From Adineta vaga (Eukaryota; Rotifera), in contig CP075492.1 in assembly GCA_021613535.1 (NCBI GenBank), positions 16,926,001 through 16,990,000 on the forward strand: DNA of 64,000 nt, read 5' to 3'. Shown piece after piece: positions 8,984-20,800 of the stretch. Numbering within the stretch: the stretch's first letter is position 1; the number at the start of each line of letters is the position of its first letter. The notes beneath the pieces were generated by a model that made no database searches, was not told the DNA's origin, and saw nothing but the letters and a program-made list of their open reading frames with translations. The translations under genes were made by a program, and so were the position numbers.

Positions 8984-10842
8984 TCATCCACATAATTCTG
9001 CATTGAACAAGGGATGTACTTCGTTATCTAACCCACCAGCAACTAAAACTCGCCGGTTAGCCATTATTGTTGCTGTATGGTAACCTCGCATTGTATTCAT
9101 ATTATTGGCTCTTGTCCAACGGCCAGACACTGGGTCGTATATCTCCGTACTATTCACATAGACACCATTACTGATTCCACCCACAACTAACACTTTCCCT
9201 TCAGGTAGAAGAGATGCTGTATGCCGTTGTCGTGGAATTGTCATATTACCAGTTTTACTCCAAAGGCCTGTAGCTGGATCATATATTTCAACAGTCTCCG
9301 TATAGTATTTATTATGAGCTCTCCCACCTGTAACAAGGACTTTTCCGCTAATTAAAACAGTAGCCGTGTGTCGGGCTCGCGCTAAACTCATATTACCAGT
9401 TTTGCTCCACACTCCTGTGTTCAAATCGAATACCTCTGCACTATTTAACAGACCAATTGAGGACTCTCCGCCGGCCACCAAAACTTGGCCATTGGCTAAT
9501 ACAGACGCTGTATGTAAGGTACGATCGATACTCATACTATTAGTTACTGTCCACAATCCTGTCGATGGATTGTAGAGTTCAGTACTACTCAAACTGGTCA
9601 TACTGGAATTTCCACCGGTGACTAAAACTTGTCCATTTGTAAGTACAGATGCTGTGTGAGTGTCTCGTTCCACGGTCATATTTCCAGTCATCGTGCATGA
9701 TCCTGACGATGAATCAAACAACTCTGCAGTATTTGGGCTACTGCCATTACCCTTTCCACCTGAAATCAATACTTGACCATTAGTTAGTAAAGATAATGTA
9801 TGGTAAGCACGTGCGAAAAACATGTTGCCAGTCCTATTCCACAGACCTTCTGCTCTATTGTATACTTGCGTAATTAACGCAGCAGAACTTCCACCAACCA
9901 CAAGTACATTTTGATTTTTTAGCAAAACTGCTGCATGTGCATAGCATCCAGCTGTCATGTTAATAGTACTTGACCATCCTGAAAAAAATAAATTAGTTGT
10001 AGCGAACAAATTTTAAATCTATTTAGATTCCGCATAACATGGCACTCATCCAGTCTCAATCGTTCAGTGCAATGGTATTATTATATATTAGAATTCGACT
10101 TCGTATACGTACGCTATTGCTTAATAAAATTATGGTGAAGGAAATTCAAGAGTGTATCTGTTTTTCTAAGATATCCTATCTGAACTTTAGTATTTTTCTA
10201 CGTTGAATTTCGTCTCATCGCACATATAGTATACTCAATATTGAGAATAAGCTTTCGAAAAAAACCTTTTATACTTAAACGGCTATTTAATTTGTTAAGA
10301 GAAGTGTTCAGAATTGTAATGAATATCTTACGTGGAATATTGTCTATTGAATTCTCGTTCAATGATGGACATTGTTGAGGAGAAGCACGTTCTAATGGGT
10401 AACAAACAGGATGACTACAATGTGTGTTATTGACACATATGGTATTAGGTATTGAACATGTCTTATTATCATTTTCACATGGTTGTAAATTGTTGCATGG
10501 CATCACTGCATCGGCACATATTCCTCCTTCAGTCAATGTCATCCACAAACATTCACAATCCGAATTCGTTGAACATCGAGTTGTTTCTGATTGAGAGTAT
10601 GCAGCTGGAGAACATCCACAGCTAGACGATTGTGCATTGACTATCCCTTGGTCTGAAAATCAAGTTTTATCAGTTGAAAAACAGATAGTAAGTAAATCTC
10701 AAAATGGTATAGAATAAATCGTACCTGTAATAAAATGGAGAACATATCTGAAAAATAAACATAAGAATATTGCAGCATTGATTTATCTTGAAACAAACAC
10801 TTACACTATTATCACCGCTAGATAGCTGATAACTTGTTGCAT
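8984..10842 (-). CDS. Secreted Cys-rich/kelch-repeat beta-propeller protein
   Basis: Four exons join in frame: 10842-10805, 10747-10725 (a 23-nt microexon), 10652-10332 and 9978-8984, all GT-AG, 1377 nt in total (458 aa). The start MQQVISYLAVIIVYVLHFIT is a signal peptide or signal anchor. Next comes a Cys-rich module of about 100 residues (SSSCGCSPAAYSQSETTRCS, later CNNLQPCENDNKTC and CYPLERASPQQCP). The last exon holds about seven kelch blades of roughly 50 residues, each with HTAxxL, a GG pair and a W near the turn. The propeller probably binds extracellular partners or glycans, but the ligand is unknown. The N-terminal module and all three intron phases (2,1,1) match the NHL gene at 42621-44161. 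The mariner lies 162 bp downstream of the stop. Confidence 0.87.
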
Positions 10843-11526
10843 TGTTGCTATTGTATACGTTTAATTTGTTTGTAATAATTTCTGGCTGAAACATGAATAA
10901 AGAAAGTTATTGAAAATGTGATAATAATTGTGAAGACAATGATATAAAATAGAAAAAGAACAGCAGTTTTGTGAATTATAAATAGTTCGTCCATTGAAAA
11001 AGTATTCACCATAGACTTAAGATTGATTCTATTTGCACGATTAGGATTAGTATATTTGAGAAGAGAATAAAAACAATGCTATCTAGATAGGATAATATTC
11101 TTTCAAGTGTTAAGAAACAAAGAAAAGAAGAATAAAGCTCGAATGAGATGAGTACTAACAGTCTGAAAGTAAAAAAATCTGCTTAAAATCCGATAACTCT
11201 TGCGTGGGTGTGGATGATGAGTGTTGTTTCGGTGTGAAATGAATGTAGCATATAGGTTTTTTTCATCGGTTTATATACCATATAATAAAATTATTTACGT
11301 ATTCACTGAACCATAACTATAATTTTTTTTCCCAACATATACTCATCGAAGGATTCGTATATTTGCGTGTCTTTCGAACTTGACACTCGTCGACATGATT
11401 AATTACAGGTATGTTATTGGATTATAATAGAGGTTTTTAGCGTCATTACAATTTTTGTTGGAAAAATCCTACTTCCTTACCTTGTTTTACTTACTCATTA
11501 TTACCTTATAGTGATGCAATCGTTGC
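10843..11526. other. Upstream region of the kelch gene
   Basis: Non-coding. It contains one partial member of the TGTGGG-like family (GCGTGGGTGTGGATGATGAG, 11202-11221) without an obvious partner arm. No gene is recognised. Confidence 0.4.
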
Positions 11527-11577
11527 TTGAGGATGCGGATGAGAGTATATTCTCTTGACTCTCATTCACATCCTCAA
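11527..11577. repeat. TGTGGG-type hairpin
   Basis: The left arm TTGAGGATGCGGATGAGAGT (11527-11546) faces the right arm ACTCTCATTCACATCCTCAA (11558-11577), with an 11-nt loop. Only two pairs mismatch. It sits 28 bp past the stop of the minus-strand exon at 11606-11681. Confidence 0.8.
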
Positions 11578-11605
11578 TAAAATTTATTTCAAAATTTTCA
11601 GTTTC

Positions 11606-11681
11606 TTAGATTTGTTCGCGTATTGGTGTGCCACAAGAATGACATCCTGGACATCTTCTTCCCGTAATTTTTATAAAATTA
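11606..11681 (-). pseudogene. Isolated 3'-terminal exon, CxxC...CxxC tail
   Basis: After an acceptor (TTCTCCAG), the frame encodes about 25 residues, NFIKITGRRCPGCHSCGTPI plus REQI, and then TAA at 11608-11606. Four Cys/His-type residues suggest a small zinc-ribbon tail. No upstream exon is recognisable between here and the transposon. It is therefore a probable relic of a gene disrupted by later events. The parent family is not identified. Confidence 0.35.
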
Positions 11682-11854
11682 CTGGAGAAAATAAAATTCT
11701 TTAGAAAGAAATAATTTATTTTATACAGTAACTTTAATTAAATGATTTTCTAAAAAAAAACTTTCAATAATAATTTTGATCAAGATAAATAACTTTCCAT
11801 TAATCATTTCACCAATATTTTTCTGTTTCTTCATTATCTCACTTTGCAATGGTT

Positions 11855-11985
11855 CTTGCTTTATTGAAATGACTGTTCCAATCGTTCAATCATTTTTCTA
11901 CCAGATTAAAAAAAATAGTTTTTAGAAATTGAAAAATCATCATAAACCGATGGTTAAAAGACTTTGGATTTTTCAACAATATGAA
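11855..11985 (+). pseudogene. GPCR 3'-end relic
   Basis: Nucleotides here match the 3' end of the GPCR fragment at about 17480-17615. Shared features include TTATT.GAAATGA.T.TTCC, then a lysine-rich AAAAAAATAGTTTTTAGA, and GGTTAAAAG near the stop. The copy carries indels and no long frame. It indicates a former tandem GPCR duplication, now separated by the 4.5-kb transposon. Confidence 0.55.
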
Positions 11986-12383
11986 TATGCATTGCTGGAA
12001 ACACTGAAACTCTTGTTTTAGTTTTTCTGCGTTTGAACAAATAGTGTCTGACGTCACTGGTATCTGTCAACTTAAAAATATACTTCGATAGATAAAAACA
12101 TGCACTTTTAACTTTTTTTTATAATGATTGTTAATGACACAACGTTTGAATTTCTATAAGTCGATTTTTAAGAGTATTTTCTTATTGTTTGTCATTTACG
12201 AATATCATTAATGAGAATAATATCATTAAAAATAAAAATGAAATCTTCTGAAAAAAGCCAACAATCATCTTTAGTGAATATCATGTTTCTTTATGGAAGA
12301 ATAATTTGTGAGAATGCATTATTTGTATATAAAAATAGATATTTTAATTATCTCACTCTTATATATATATATATACGTATGTA

Positions 12384-13117
12384 GAGTGATGTGGGGCAAC
12401 TGCATAGGTTTTTTTGATTATTCATTTTATTCTTCCTATAACTTTTTCGTACCTGAATATTTTTTCATGAGATTTGGCAGACTAATAGAGTGGCTGTTGC
12501 TCTATCTATCCGTGAAAGAATCATCGAAATTCGTCTTCCGGGTACGTATTTTCGACCTGCTTTCCAATTGCCCCACGAGAGGTTTTCCACTTACCCCATC
12601 GGGGGCAATTGGATAAATATGCTATAGAGACAGGGAAATTGGATAATTCCATACATTTTATCACTAATAATTATAATTAACTTTTCTTATTAACTATAAG
12701 ATATTCAAGAAAAAACTTCTTACAGATCGATAGAATACATCATTATCTATAATTGGTAACAAATTTTCATTTAAAAAACATACTTTAAAAATCCTTTGTT
12801 TCGATAGAATTGAGAAAAAAATTACTAAAAACTATATCCAATTACCCCAAATGGGGTAAATGGATAACTAACGATGAGTTGCGGGGTAATTGGATAAATA
12901 CGTAAAAATCATTAGGAAACAACGAGTTTTTTTTAAACAACTTTTTTAACGATAGAAGCATCCTATTGAAAAACTTTTTTTATGGACTATCCATCAAATT
13001 TAATTCTTAACAATCGTAAACAAATATCAGATTATTCTATATTATTGTTGAAAGTTTTTCTTTGAAGAACAATACTAGCTTTTTCTTATTCACAAAATGT
13101 ATCTGTATTTTTTTATT
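12384..13117 (+). repeat. Left long terminal inverted repeat (about 730 bp)
   Basis: It matches the complement of about 16163-16894, with similarity ending around CACAAAATGTATCTGTATTT. Subterminal copies of the AATTGGATAA motif occur near 12605, 12640, 12850 and 12890. Confidence 0.85.
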
Positions 13118-13400
13118 TTCGTTTGGGGAATTATGTTGTTTAGTCGAAAATTGTATGACTAACACTAACACTAATTAGGACAATTTCATTTTCATTAGAA
13201 ATGTCATCTTCTAAAACAAGAAAACGTAAAAGAAGGGAATAAAATATAAAGAAAAAGAGTGCTGATAGATAATTTCCATAAATCAAAGATAAATGATTGA
13301 GTATGTACAACTATCAATCACAAGATGGATAGAGATACCAATGATTGTTGAGATATATTGCGAAGACAGGATGATAATTGAAAGAAGTTATTATAGCATA

Positions 13401-15908
13401 TCATAGTTGAGTATAACTGTAATGATTGTGTTGTTGATCACCATAATATGCTCGACAAGAATGGCAAAGTTGATAATTGTAATCCATTTTGTTACTACAA
13501 TTCCAACAAAGAACTTTGTAACATTGATTACAATTACTAGTAATTTCTATTGATTGAATAAGATTGAAACATAATTGACATTGAACCGCGGACATTTGTG
13601 TCAAGTTCTGTAAATTACTATAAGTTCCATCATGTGATTGAAATGATGATATCGTTGAGAAAGTATTCGATGGTAACATATAAGAAATAGATGGTAATGC
13701 ATTGTTTTGAAGTGCTATTGGTGTTGCGCTAGTCGCTGTTGTAGATAACGCCTGTGTATCAATTGTTTTTCTCGAATTACGTGTTTTAGTAACTTTGTTT
13801 TCGGTTGTTTTCCTTTTTTTGATTGCTGTCAAAGCTAACTCATCGATATCAGTAACACTTCTACCATTAGCATTTGAAACCATACGTTTTTTGCCTCGTG
13901 TATTGGCGGAAGAACGTTTAGAAAAGTGTTTCTCCACAATCTTTTCAATCGCATTCAAAGAAGGATCCTTCTCTAAATATACATAAATACTCTTTACTGT
14001 TGTAATATCTCTTTCACAAACATATGGAGCTACCTGAAGATGTGGAGAAAATTGACGAATTAGTATTTAGATTTGATGACGATGGAACTAGTGAATTATT
14101 TGATGTTGATGCAAGTACAGCTAGTGGATCATTTGCTGTTTGTGCAGGTACTGCTGGTGGATCATTTAATGTTGGTGTAGATGTAATCAATCGTGTATTG
14201 TTCGTATTTGATATTGAAGGAAATGAAGGAATATCAGACACGGCAGACATAGATGAAATTGATAAATCGGAAGCGATCGGAAGAAGTTGATTACTATTCG
14301 ATTGAATAGAGGTATTTGGTGTTGATAAAATAATGGAATCAAGAGTTGTAATAGCATTGTTGAGGGAACTCATCACTTCTTGAAAATCATCGGATGATGT
14401 TCCTTGTTTTTTTGATTTACCAACATCACTACAACCTACAATACAGTAATAAAGAAAATTTTTCATTGTTTTTTGACTTACCAGAAAAGAGAGATGGGTC
14501 TGATGGATATTTTACTAATTCTCGTCTTTTATTTGAATTATATCTTTGTTCAAGTGCCATGTTAATTGTTACTGGTTGAGTATCATTATAATCAAATTCT
14601 ACTGATTTAGAACGAGATGAAGTATTCATTGTTAATGATGGTGATGTTGAATTTTTAACCAACTTGTCACGTTTCACTGCACGAGGATCGTATGGAAAGA
14701 TACCAGCTTTTCCAAAAGCAGAAGAACAGTGCGTCGGCAATAAAGCATAATCATACAAATGACGATATAAACGAATGAAATCTGGTTTGTCCAACTTTTT
14801 CGATGAATTTGTTCTGTTATGATCCCACAATAGATTTCTCCATTGAGCTTTGACATATTTTAATGTATATACATCCAACGGTTGCAGCAAGTGCGTTGCG
14901 TGTGCTGGAAGACATAAGAGATGAATTTGATGATCCATTGCTAATCATGCAGTTTTTAATGATAAGTGTGAAGTGTGGCCATCGAAAATAAGCAAAAGTG
15001 GCCTCGGAATATTCTTTGTTAAAGGAATGAACATATTCTTCAAGTAATCAAAAAATGCCTCTTCATTAATCCATCCGCTTTCTGTACGATTGTAAACAGT
15101 TCCTCGGATCACATTTCGAGGACACCAAATATCGTACAAGCATTTTGACTTGTATATCACATATGGAGGGAAACACATACCACTGGCATTTATTGTTAAT
15201 AAGACAGTAGTACTGTCTTTACCACTACCACCATGTATTCTAAAGATGCATGAAATATCTTATTGATAAAGATAATTATTACATAAGATTATCAAGCACT
15301 TACTTATTGGCATATTTCGAATCACGACTAACAACAACTTTTTTCCTTCCCGGATCATCGCGGAAACCGCTTTCATCGCAATTGAAAATCTGTTCAGGTT
15401 TATTGAATAAGCCGTATTTATCCAAAACTGAATACAATTTTGCAAACCAACCATCGACAGTAGCCACTGTGACATCAGCTCGTACTTTCTCCAAAATAGT
15501 ACTAGTCATAATTTTTAATTTACCTTTCCATCTTCCAATAAAATTGTAATACCAATCACGTGTTGGTTGTCCATTTTTAAATCGACACTTCAAATCCATT
15601 ATTTCAACAAATTCTGTTGCATATTTTAAAACATCATCACACGTTGATAACTCACCATAACTTTGTAATGTTAAAATTAAATCAACCAAATTTTTTTCTT
15701 CACCTTTAGTCAAAGCCGTAGGACGGCCAACATGAGCAGTTGAATTACGAGATATTCGAGATGCCAATGTACCAACTGGAATGCCTGTTTCATAGGAGGC
15801 TTTTTCATATGTCCACTCTTTGGAACGTATTTTTTCGATAACTTCGATTAATTTCTCTTCCGTATAGTTCGGCTTTGGTGTTTTTCTTTTGTAATTTCTA
15901 ACCATCAT
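13401..15908 (-). pseudogene. pogo/Tigger-like DDE transposase with C-terminal zinc finger, one nonsense codon
   Basis: Four exons fit GT-AG rules and total 2361 nt: 15908-15304, 15239-14482, 14435-14034 and 13996-13401. The last intron is only 37 bp. Order: a psq-type HTH (YTEEKLIEVIEKIRSKEWTY, then ASYETGIPVGTLASRI), a second DNA-binding region (GQPTRDWYYNFIGRWKGKLK), and the DDE_1 core with Asp in FNCDESGF, LLIFDGHTSHL and THLLQPLDV. A Ser/Thr-rich linker follows, then a Cys-rich finger (CQLCFNLIQS..., CNQCYKVLCWNCS, CHSC). An in-frame TGA at 14947-14945, just before the third Asp, truncates the enzyme. Everything else is intact, so the inactivation is recent, or the stop is a strain difference. 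Confidence 0.85.
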
Positions 15909-16162
15909 TCAACAAATGATCGAATTGAAGCAAATCAACACAAATCGATATTTATATATGACCGTATCGGCCGTCATTTTCTTTCATTCAAAACGTCCCT
16001 CGGTATCACTTATTTTTCATTATTTCTAAGTTCCAAACTGACTGACCAAACTTGTTCAAGAATATATCGACTGAAAAATGCCTAGATATCAAGTATTTAT
16101 CGTCCTCCAATAAGAGAAAGAGGATCATCTAGCGAAATCCCCTTCTGACAAATGTAGGGATT

Positions 16163-16894
16163 AAAGAAAATACAGACACATTTTGTGAATAAGAAAAAGC
16201 TAGTATTGTTCTTCAAAGAAAAACTTTCAACAATAATATAGAATAATCTGATATTTGTTTACGATTGTTAAGAATTAAATTTGATGGATAGTCCATAAAA
16301 AAAGTTTTTCAATAGGATGCTTCTATCGTTAAAAAAGTTGTTTAAAAAAAACTCGTTGTTTCCTAATGATTTTTACGTATTTATCCAATTACCCCGCAAC
16401 TCATCGTTAGTTATCCATTTACCCCATTTGGGGTAATTGGATATAGTTTTTAGTAATTTTTTTCTCAATTCTATCGAAACAAAGGATTTTTAAAGTATGT
16501 TTTTTAAATGAAAATTTGTTACCAATTATAGATAATGATGTATTCTATCGATCTGTAAGAAGTTTTTTCTTGAATATCTTATAGTTAATAAGAAAAGTTA
16601 ATTATAATTATTAGTGATAAAATGTATGGAATTATCCAATTTCCCTGTCTCTATAGCATATTTATCCAATTGCCCCCGATGGGGTAAGTGGAAAACCTCT
16701 CGTGGGGCAATTGGAAAGCAGGTCGAAAATACGTACCCGGAAGACGAATTTCGATGATTCTTTCACGGATAGATAGAGCAACAGCCACTCTATTAGTCTG
16801 CCAAATCTCATGAAAAAATATTCAGGTACGAAAAAGTTATAGGAAGAATAAAATGAATAATCAAAAAAACCTATGCAGTTGCCCCACATCACTC
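16163..16894 (-). repeat. Right long terminal inverted repeat (about 730 bp)
   Basis: Reverse complement of the left arm. It ends TTGCCCCACATCACTC and is followed by TA at 16895-16896. Confidence 0.85.
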
Positions 16895-16945
16895 TATATG
16901 TTTGAATAGATAGCAGATATTCTCACTTTTCTACAAAACATATCA

Positions 16946-17594
16946 ATGACGGACAATAATGGAATATCACGAATTCCGGATATTAAATTCTCGATTACAG
17001 TTATCTTACTGAGTATATCTATTTCATTGTAATTCTTTTTAAATCATGTGAAGATTATTGGGATTATAATTATGTAAGTTTTCTATCATTTTTTTCTAAA
17101 TAACAATGATATATCGATAGATTTTATCATTTTTATAACTATCGGTACTTTGTCTTTTACCATGTTTTATATACAGTCAACCTACAATTGCATTATATGA
17201 TTTTGTTATGCATACAGCATTACCACTTAGTATAATAACTTTAGGAAATGTGACTTTAGTAGTTCGAGTCTTATGGCAAAAACGTCATCGACAAGATGAT
17301 TGGCAAAGAAAATGGAAATTAACAACACATCTTCTATTATTTGCTATATTTTTTATGATCGCATGGTACCCTTTAACGATCAATAGTATTGTTTATATGT
17401 ATACATCATCGTCAGTATCGACGAGTTTACAAGTGACTTATTTCTTTTTCCTTCCGACTTTATTAGAAATGATTCTTCCGATCATTTCATTATTTATTCT
17501 ACCGGATTTCAAAAAAATAGTTTTTAGATGTCGGAAAATCACTGTTACTCCTAACACTTTGAATCACCCTATACCGGTGGTTAAAAGCCATTAG
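16946..17594 (+). pseudogene. Rhodopsin-like GPCR with the middle deleted
   Basis: The start ATG at 16946 begins MTDNNGISRIPDIKFSITVI, resembling a GPCR N-terminus running into TM1. The frame stops at 17032. After an acceptor (TATATACAG, exon from 17177), sequence for TM5-TM7 follows: FVMHTALPLSIITLGNVTLV, LLLFAIFFMIAWYPLTI and FFFLPTLLEMILPIISLFIL. The cytoplasmic tail ends at 17594. TM2 to TM4 are missing and cannot be supplied by the 144-bp gap, so the receptor cannot fold as 7TM. The pogo element inserted about 50 bp upstream of the start. A degraded copy of the same 3' end lies at 11855-11985. Confidence 0.7.
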
Positions 17595-17714
17595 ATTTTC
17601 AATAATACGAATACATCATCCTTTATTTTGTTCGTCGAAAACTTGTTCAATCTTACATTTATAGACATTTTTGTTGTTGTTTCACACTAAAATAAAAGAA
17701 AAATCTTACAACTA

Positions 17715-17745
17715 GGAGGATGTGAGTGAAGAAGATATGCTCACG
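17715..17745. repeat. TGTGGG-family element, short form
   Basis: GGAGGATGTGAGTGAAGAAG followed by ATATGCTCAC. It shares the loop GAAG..ATATGCTCAC with the member at 30014-30062. It lies between the convergent stops at 17594 and 17819. Confidence 0.5.
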
Positions 17746-17818
17746 AAAGATAAAATTCTAACAATGACAAGATATAAAAAGAGAATGATTAATCGATATT
17801 AATGTATATCAAGTTTGT

Positions 17819-20800
17819 TTACCAAGCCATTTTTGCCAGAAATGAATTTGGATACCGTCGAACAAGATATTTCCGTGATTCATCAAGTAGAAACAACATT
17901 GTGCCAAATCCTAATGCAGGACAAACGAACCGTACAGGTACTGGATGAGTTTTAAATACTTGATTAAGCCATGGAATGAGTGTTATAATCAAACCAACAC
18001 ATGTCGAAAAGAGAATACCAAATATAACCGTTAAATTTTTTCCTTTACCATAGAAAGGATTATGTTGAAAAAACGAAACATATCGTGTCCGTGATGAAAG
18101 TAGATTAAAAAATTGCATGATACATAGAGCAACATAATAAATGCATTGACCATTCTGTTGAATTAATGTCAATTCATCAACAGTTTTATTTGCCGGAGGA
18201 TTATTTGTATAATCTGCATATGTAAAAAAGATTTTATCCAATGAAATACCTAAAAATAAAATCATTTTTATCAACAAAACACTCTCGAAATGTCTCTCAA
18301 CAAACCTTGTGATGAATAATACCAGAAGAAGCAAAAATATGCGGAAAAACATTCAATATTCCCAACGATGAGATAAGCATGGAAAAGTAATTTCCAATCT
18401 AATAAATGAGTTTTTTGACGAATCGCCGGTGGACGAGACATAATATCTCGTTCAGCTTTTTCCGAAACCATAGCTAATGCATTGACAACGTCATTTAGCA
18501 TACAAAAGATGATAGCCAAAAATGCAGATAATGAAAGTGGAATACCCAACCAAACTGAAAAGAAAACAGGAATGACTTCCGACCAAGAACCTTAAAGAAA
18601 GAAGTTATTTAAATTCATTGATGAAGATTTTTACCTCCAGGTAATAAATAAATAGCGACTTTTTTCAGATTATCACTTAACAATCTTCCTGTTTCAATTG
18701 CTTTGATAATTGATGAAAAATTATTATCCAACAGAATCATATCTCCAGCTTCTCGAGCGACATCCGTACCCGCAGCCATTGCTACACCTAAATCTGCTTG
18801 TTTCAATGCTGGAGCATCATTTGTTCCATCACCCGTCACTGCAACAATTTCACCTCGTTTGGTCAATTCCATAACAATACGTAATTTTTGTTCCGGTGAT
18901 GTTCGTGCAAAAACAAGTTCTTGATGTGATAAAACCCAATTCCACATATAATCCTAATACATAAAACAGTTTATCAAGAATAATTCATATAGATTTAACT
19001 TACATCCATTGAATGAATATCTCCACCAGCGACAACAACTCCATAGGGAATTAATGGAAGTTTTTCCACATCTTTGACTTGATTTGGATCAGAAAAATAG
19101 AATCGAATACGTTGAAATAGACTTGTTTTTTTCTTCTTTTCTTCGGTCGTATCAACACCTTTAACTGCAATATTTGTTGTTAATTCTCCAATCGAATGAG
19201 TTTCAAGTAACGTTTTCGAATCTCTCATCATATGAGCTAAGATTTCACCTGTTTGATTATTCCGTTCGATTTTAAATGTATCAATTCCATTATCAAGACT
19301 AATTTCTTTCGATAAAATATTCACTTTTTTCGCAATTGCTGCTGCAGTTGTTGGATGATCACCGGTGACCATAGCGACGCGAATTTGAGCTCGGCGTGCT
19401 TTGAGAACCGCGTCGGGGACTTCAGGACGAGCTGGATCGAGAAGAGAAAACATGCCGATAAAACAATAATTATTTCCCGGTAAACCATTCAGATCAGGTT
19501 CATCCGATGCTGTTTGTGCTTGTTTTTTGTTTCTTTTGTATTCACTAATATTAGCATCATATTGCTCTTTGGTTATTCTTTGCTGAAGCATAGCGATGAC
19601 TCGATAACCTGATTTCCCTAATGTTTCTTGTCGTTGTTGAATGGATTGTTTGAATTCATCAGTGATGGGCAATTCATCATCATCATCATCATCTTGTTTG
19701 TATGTTGTACATCGGGGTAAAACGAAATCAGGCGCACCTTTGAGTGTGATAAGGACATCTTCATTTGAAGTTTTGATTAAATTCTGTTCGAGAAGATTTG
19801 CTGTGATCATAAATTTATTTTTAGAATTAAATGGAAGAACATTTATACGTGGATTGACTCTTCTGACTTGTTCAATGTCAACGGAACATTTATCTTGAGA
19901 TAAATGATAAAGAGCAACATCAGCTGCATCTCCTACTAATTCATTCGCTTCATCAGGTGTTTTCGAAGATGATTGAAGAACAGCGTTATTGCAAAGACAA
20001 GCACCGAGAAGTAAATCTTTCAAAGCATTTGATTTTGCATTTGAATGCAGTGATGGTCGTTTTCGATCAATAACACGTTCTCCATCTGTTGTTGTTGTTG
20101 TTGTTTCTTCATCAGTGCGATGAATTGGAACCATATATTCACCCAGTTTGCCCCAAAGAAGTGCGGTTATTGTCATTTGATTCATTGTTAATGTTCCAGT
20201 CTTATCCGTTGCAATGATCTATTTCAAATAGAATAATTGAGAAATTTTTATGAAATAATTGAATATTTACAGAAACGAAATTAAATGTTTCAACAGTTGC
20301 TAAACTTTTGACAAGTACTTTTTGTTTGTACATTCGTTTAGCAACAATGGTTAGTACAAGAGTAACAGCAGCGGGTAAACCTTCGGGAATAAAAGCAACG
20401 ACCATTCCAATTGAATTCACAATATTACCTATACGAAAATCAAATTTCGAGGGGAATTCTTCGCAGAGGAAAACTAACCATTCAGAGTGATGTATCCATT
20501 TTGTTTAACATTAAGCCAAGCGGCCCATGTAATCCAAATCAGAATAACTGAAGTAAGTGCTGCACAGACAACAAATAAAACAAAACGATTAATTTCACGA
20601 TGTAGTCCAGTTATATCCGAATCGTCTGCACCACGTGTTAATTTTCCGACTTGTCCAAGTACAGTCTCATCACCAATGTTCACAACAATCGCATTGGCAG
20701 TGCCTTGTACGATCAATGATGGATAAAAAACAAGATTTGTTGTTTCCATAAAATTCAGATTTGTACATTTAACAGTAGAATTAACAGGTTCAGATTCTCC

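Larger units (their letters stand above)
12384..16894 (-). mobile_element. pogo/Tigger-type DNA transposon with long inverted repeats, 4511 bp
   Basis: Near-identical inverted repeats of about 730 bp begin GAGTGATGTGGGGCAAC at 12384 and end at 16894. TA dinucleotides flank both ends (12382-12383 and 16895-16896), as in pogo elements. A motif of the type GGGGYAATTGGATAAAT recurs several times in each arm in both orientations, which suggests arrays of transposase binding sites. One spliced transposase gene (15908-13401, minus) occupies the interior. The open frames seen in both arms (12308-12616 and 16662-16892) are the same sequence read twice and are not genes. Arm identity suggests a recent insertion. 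Confidence 0.88.

Noticed and set aside
12308-12616. Apparent ORFs 12308-12616 (+) and 16662-16892 (-) with identical peptides
   Set aside because: They are the same inverted-repeat sequence of the pogo element read from each arm. There is no coding signature, and the frame crosses the transposon boundary.
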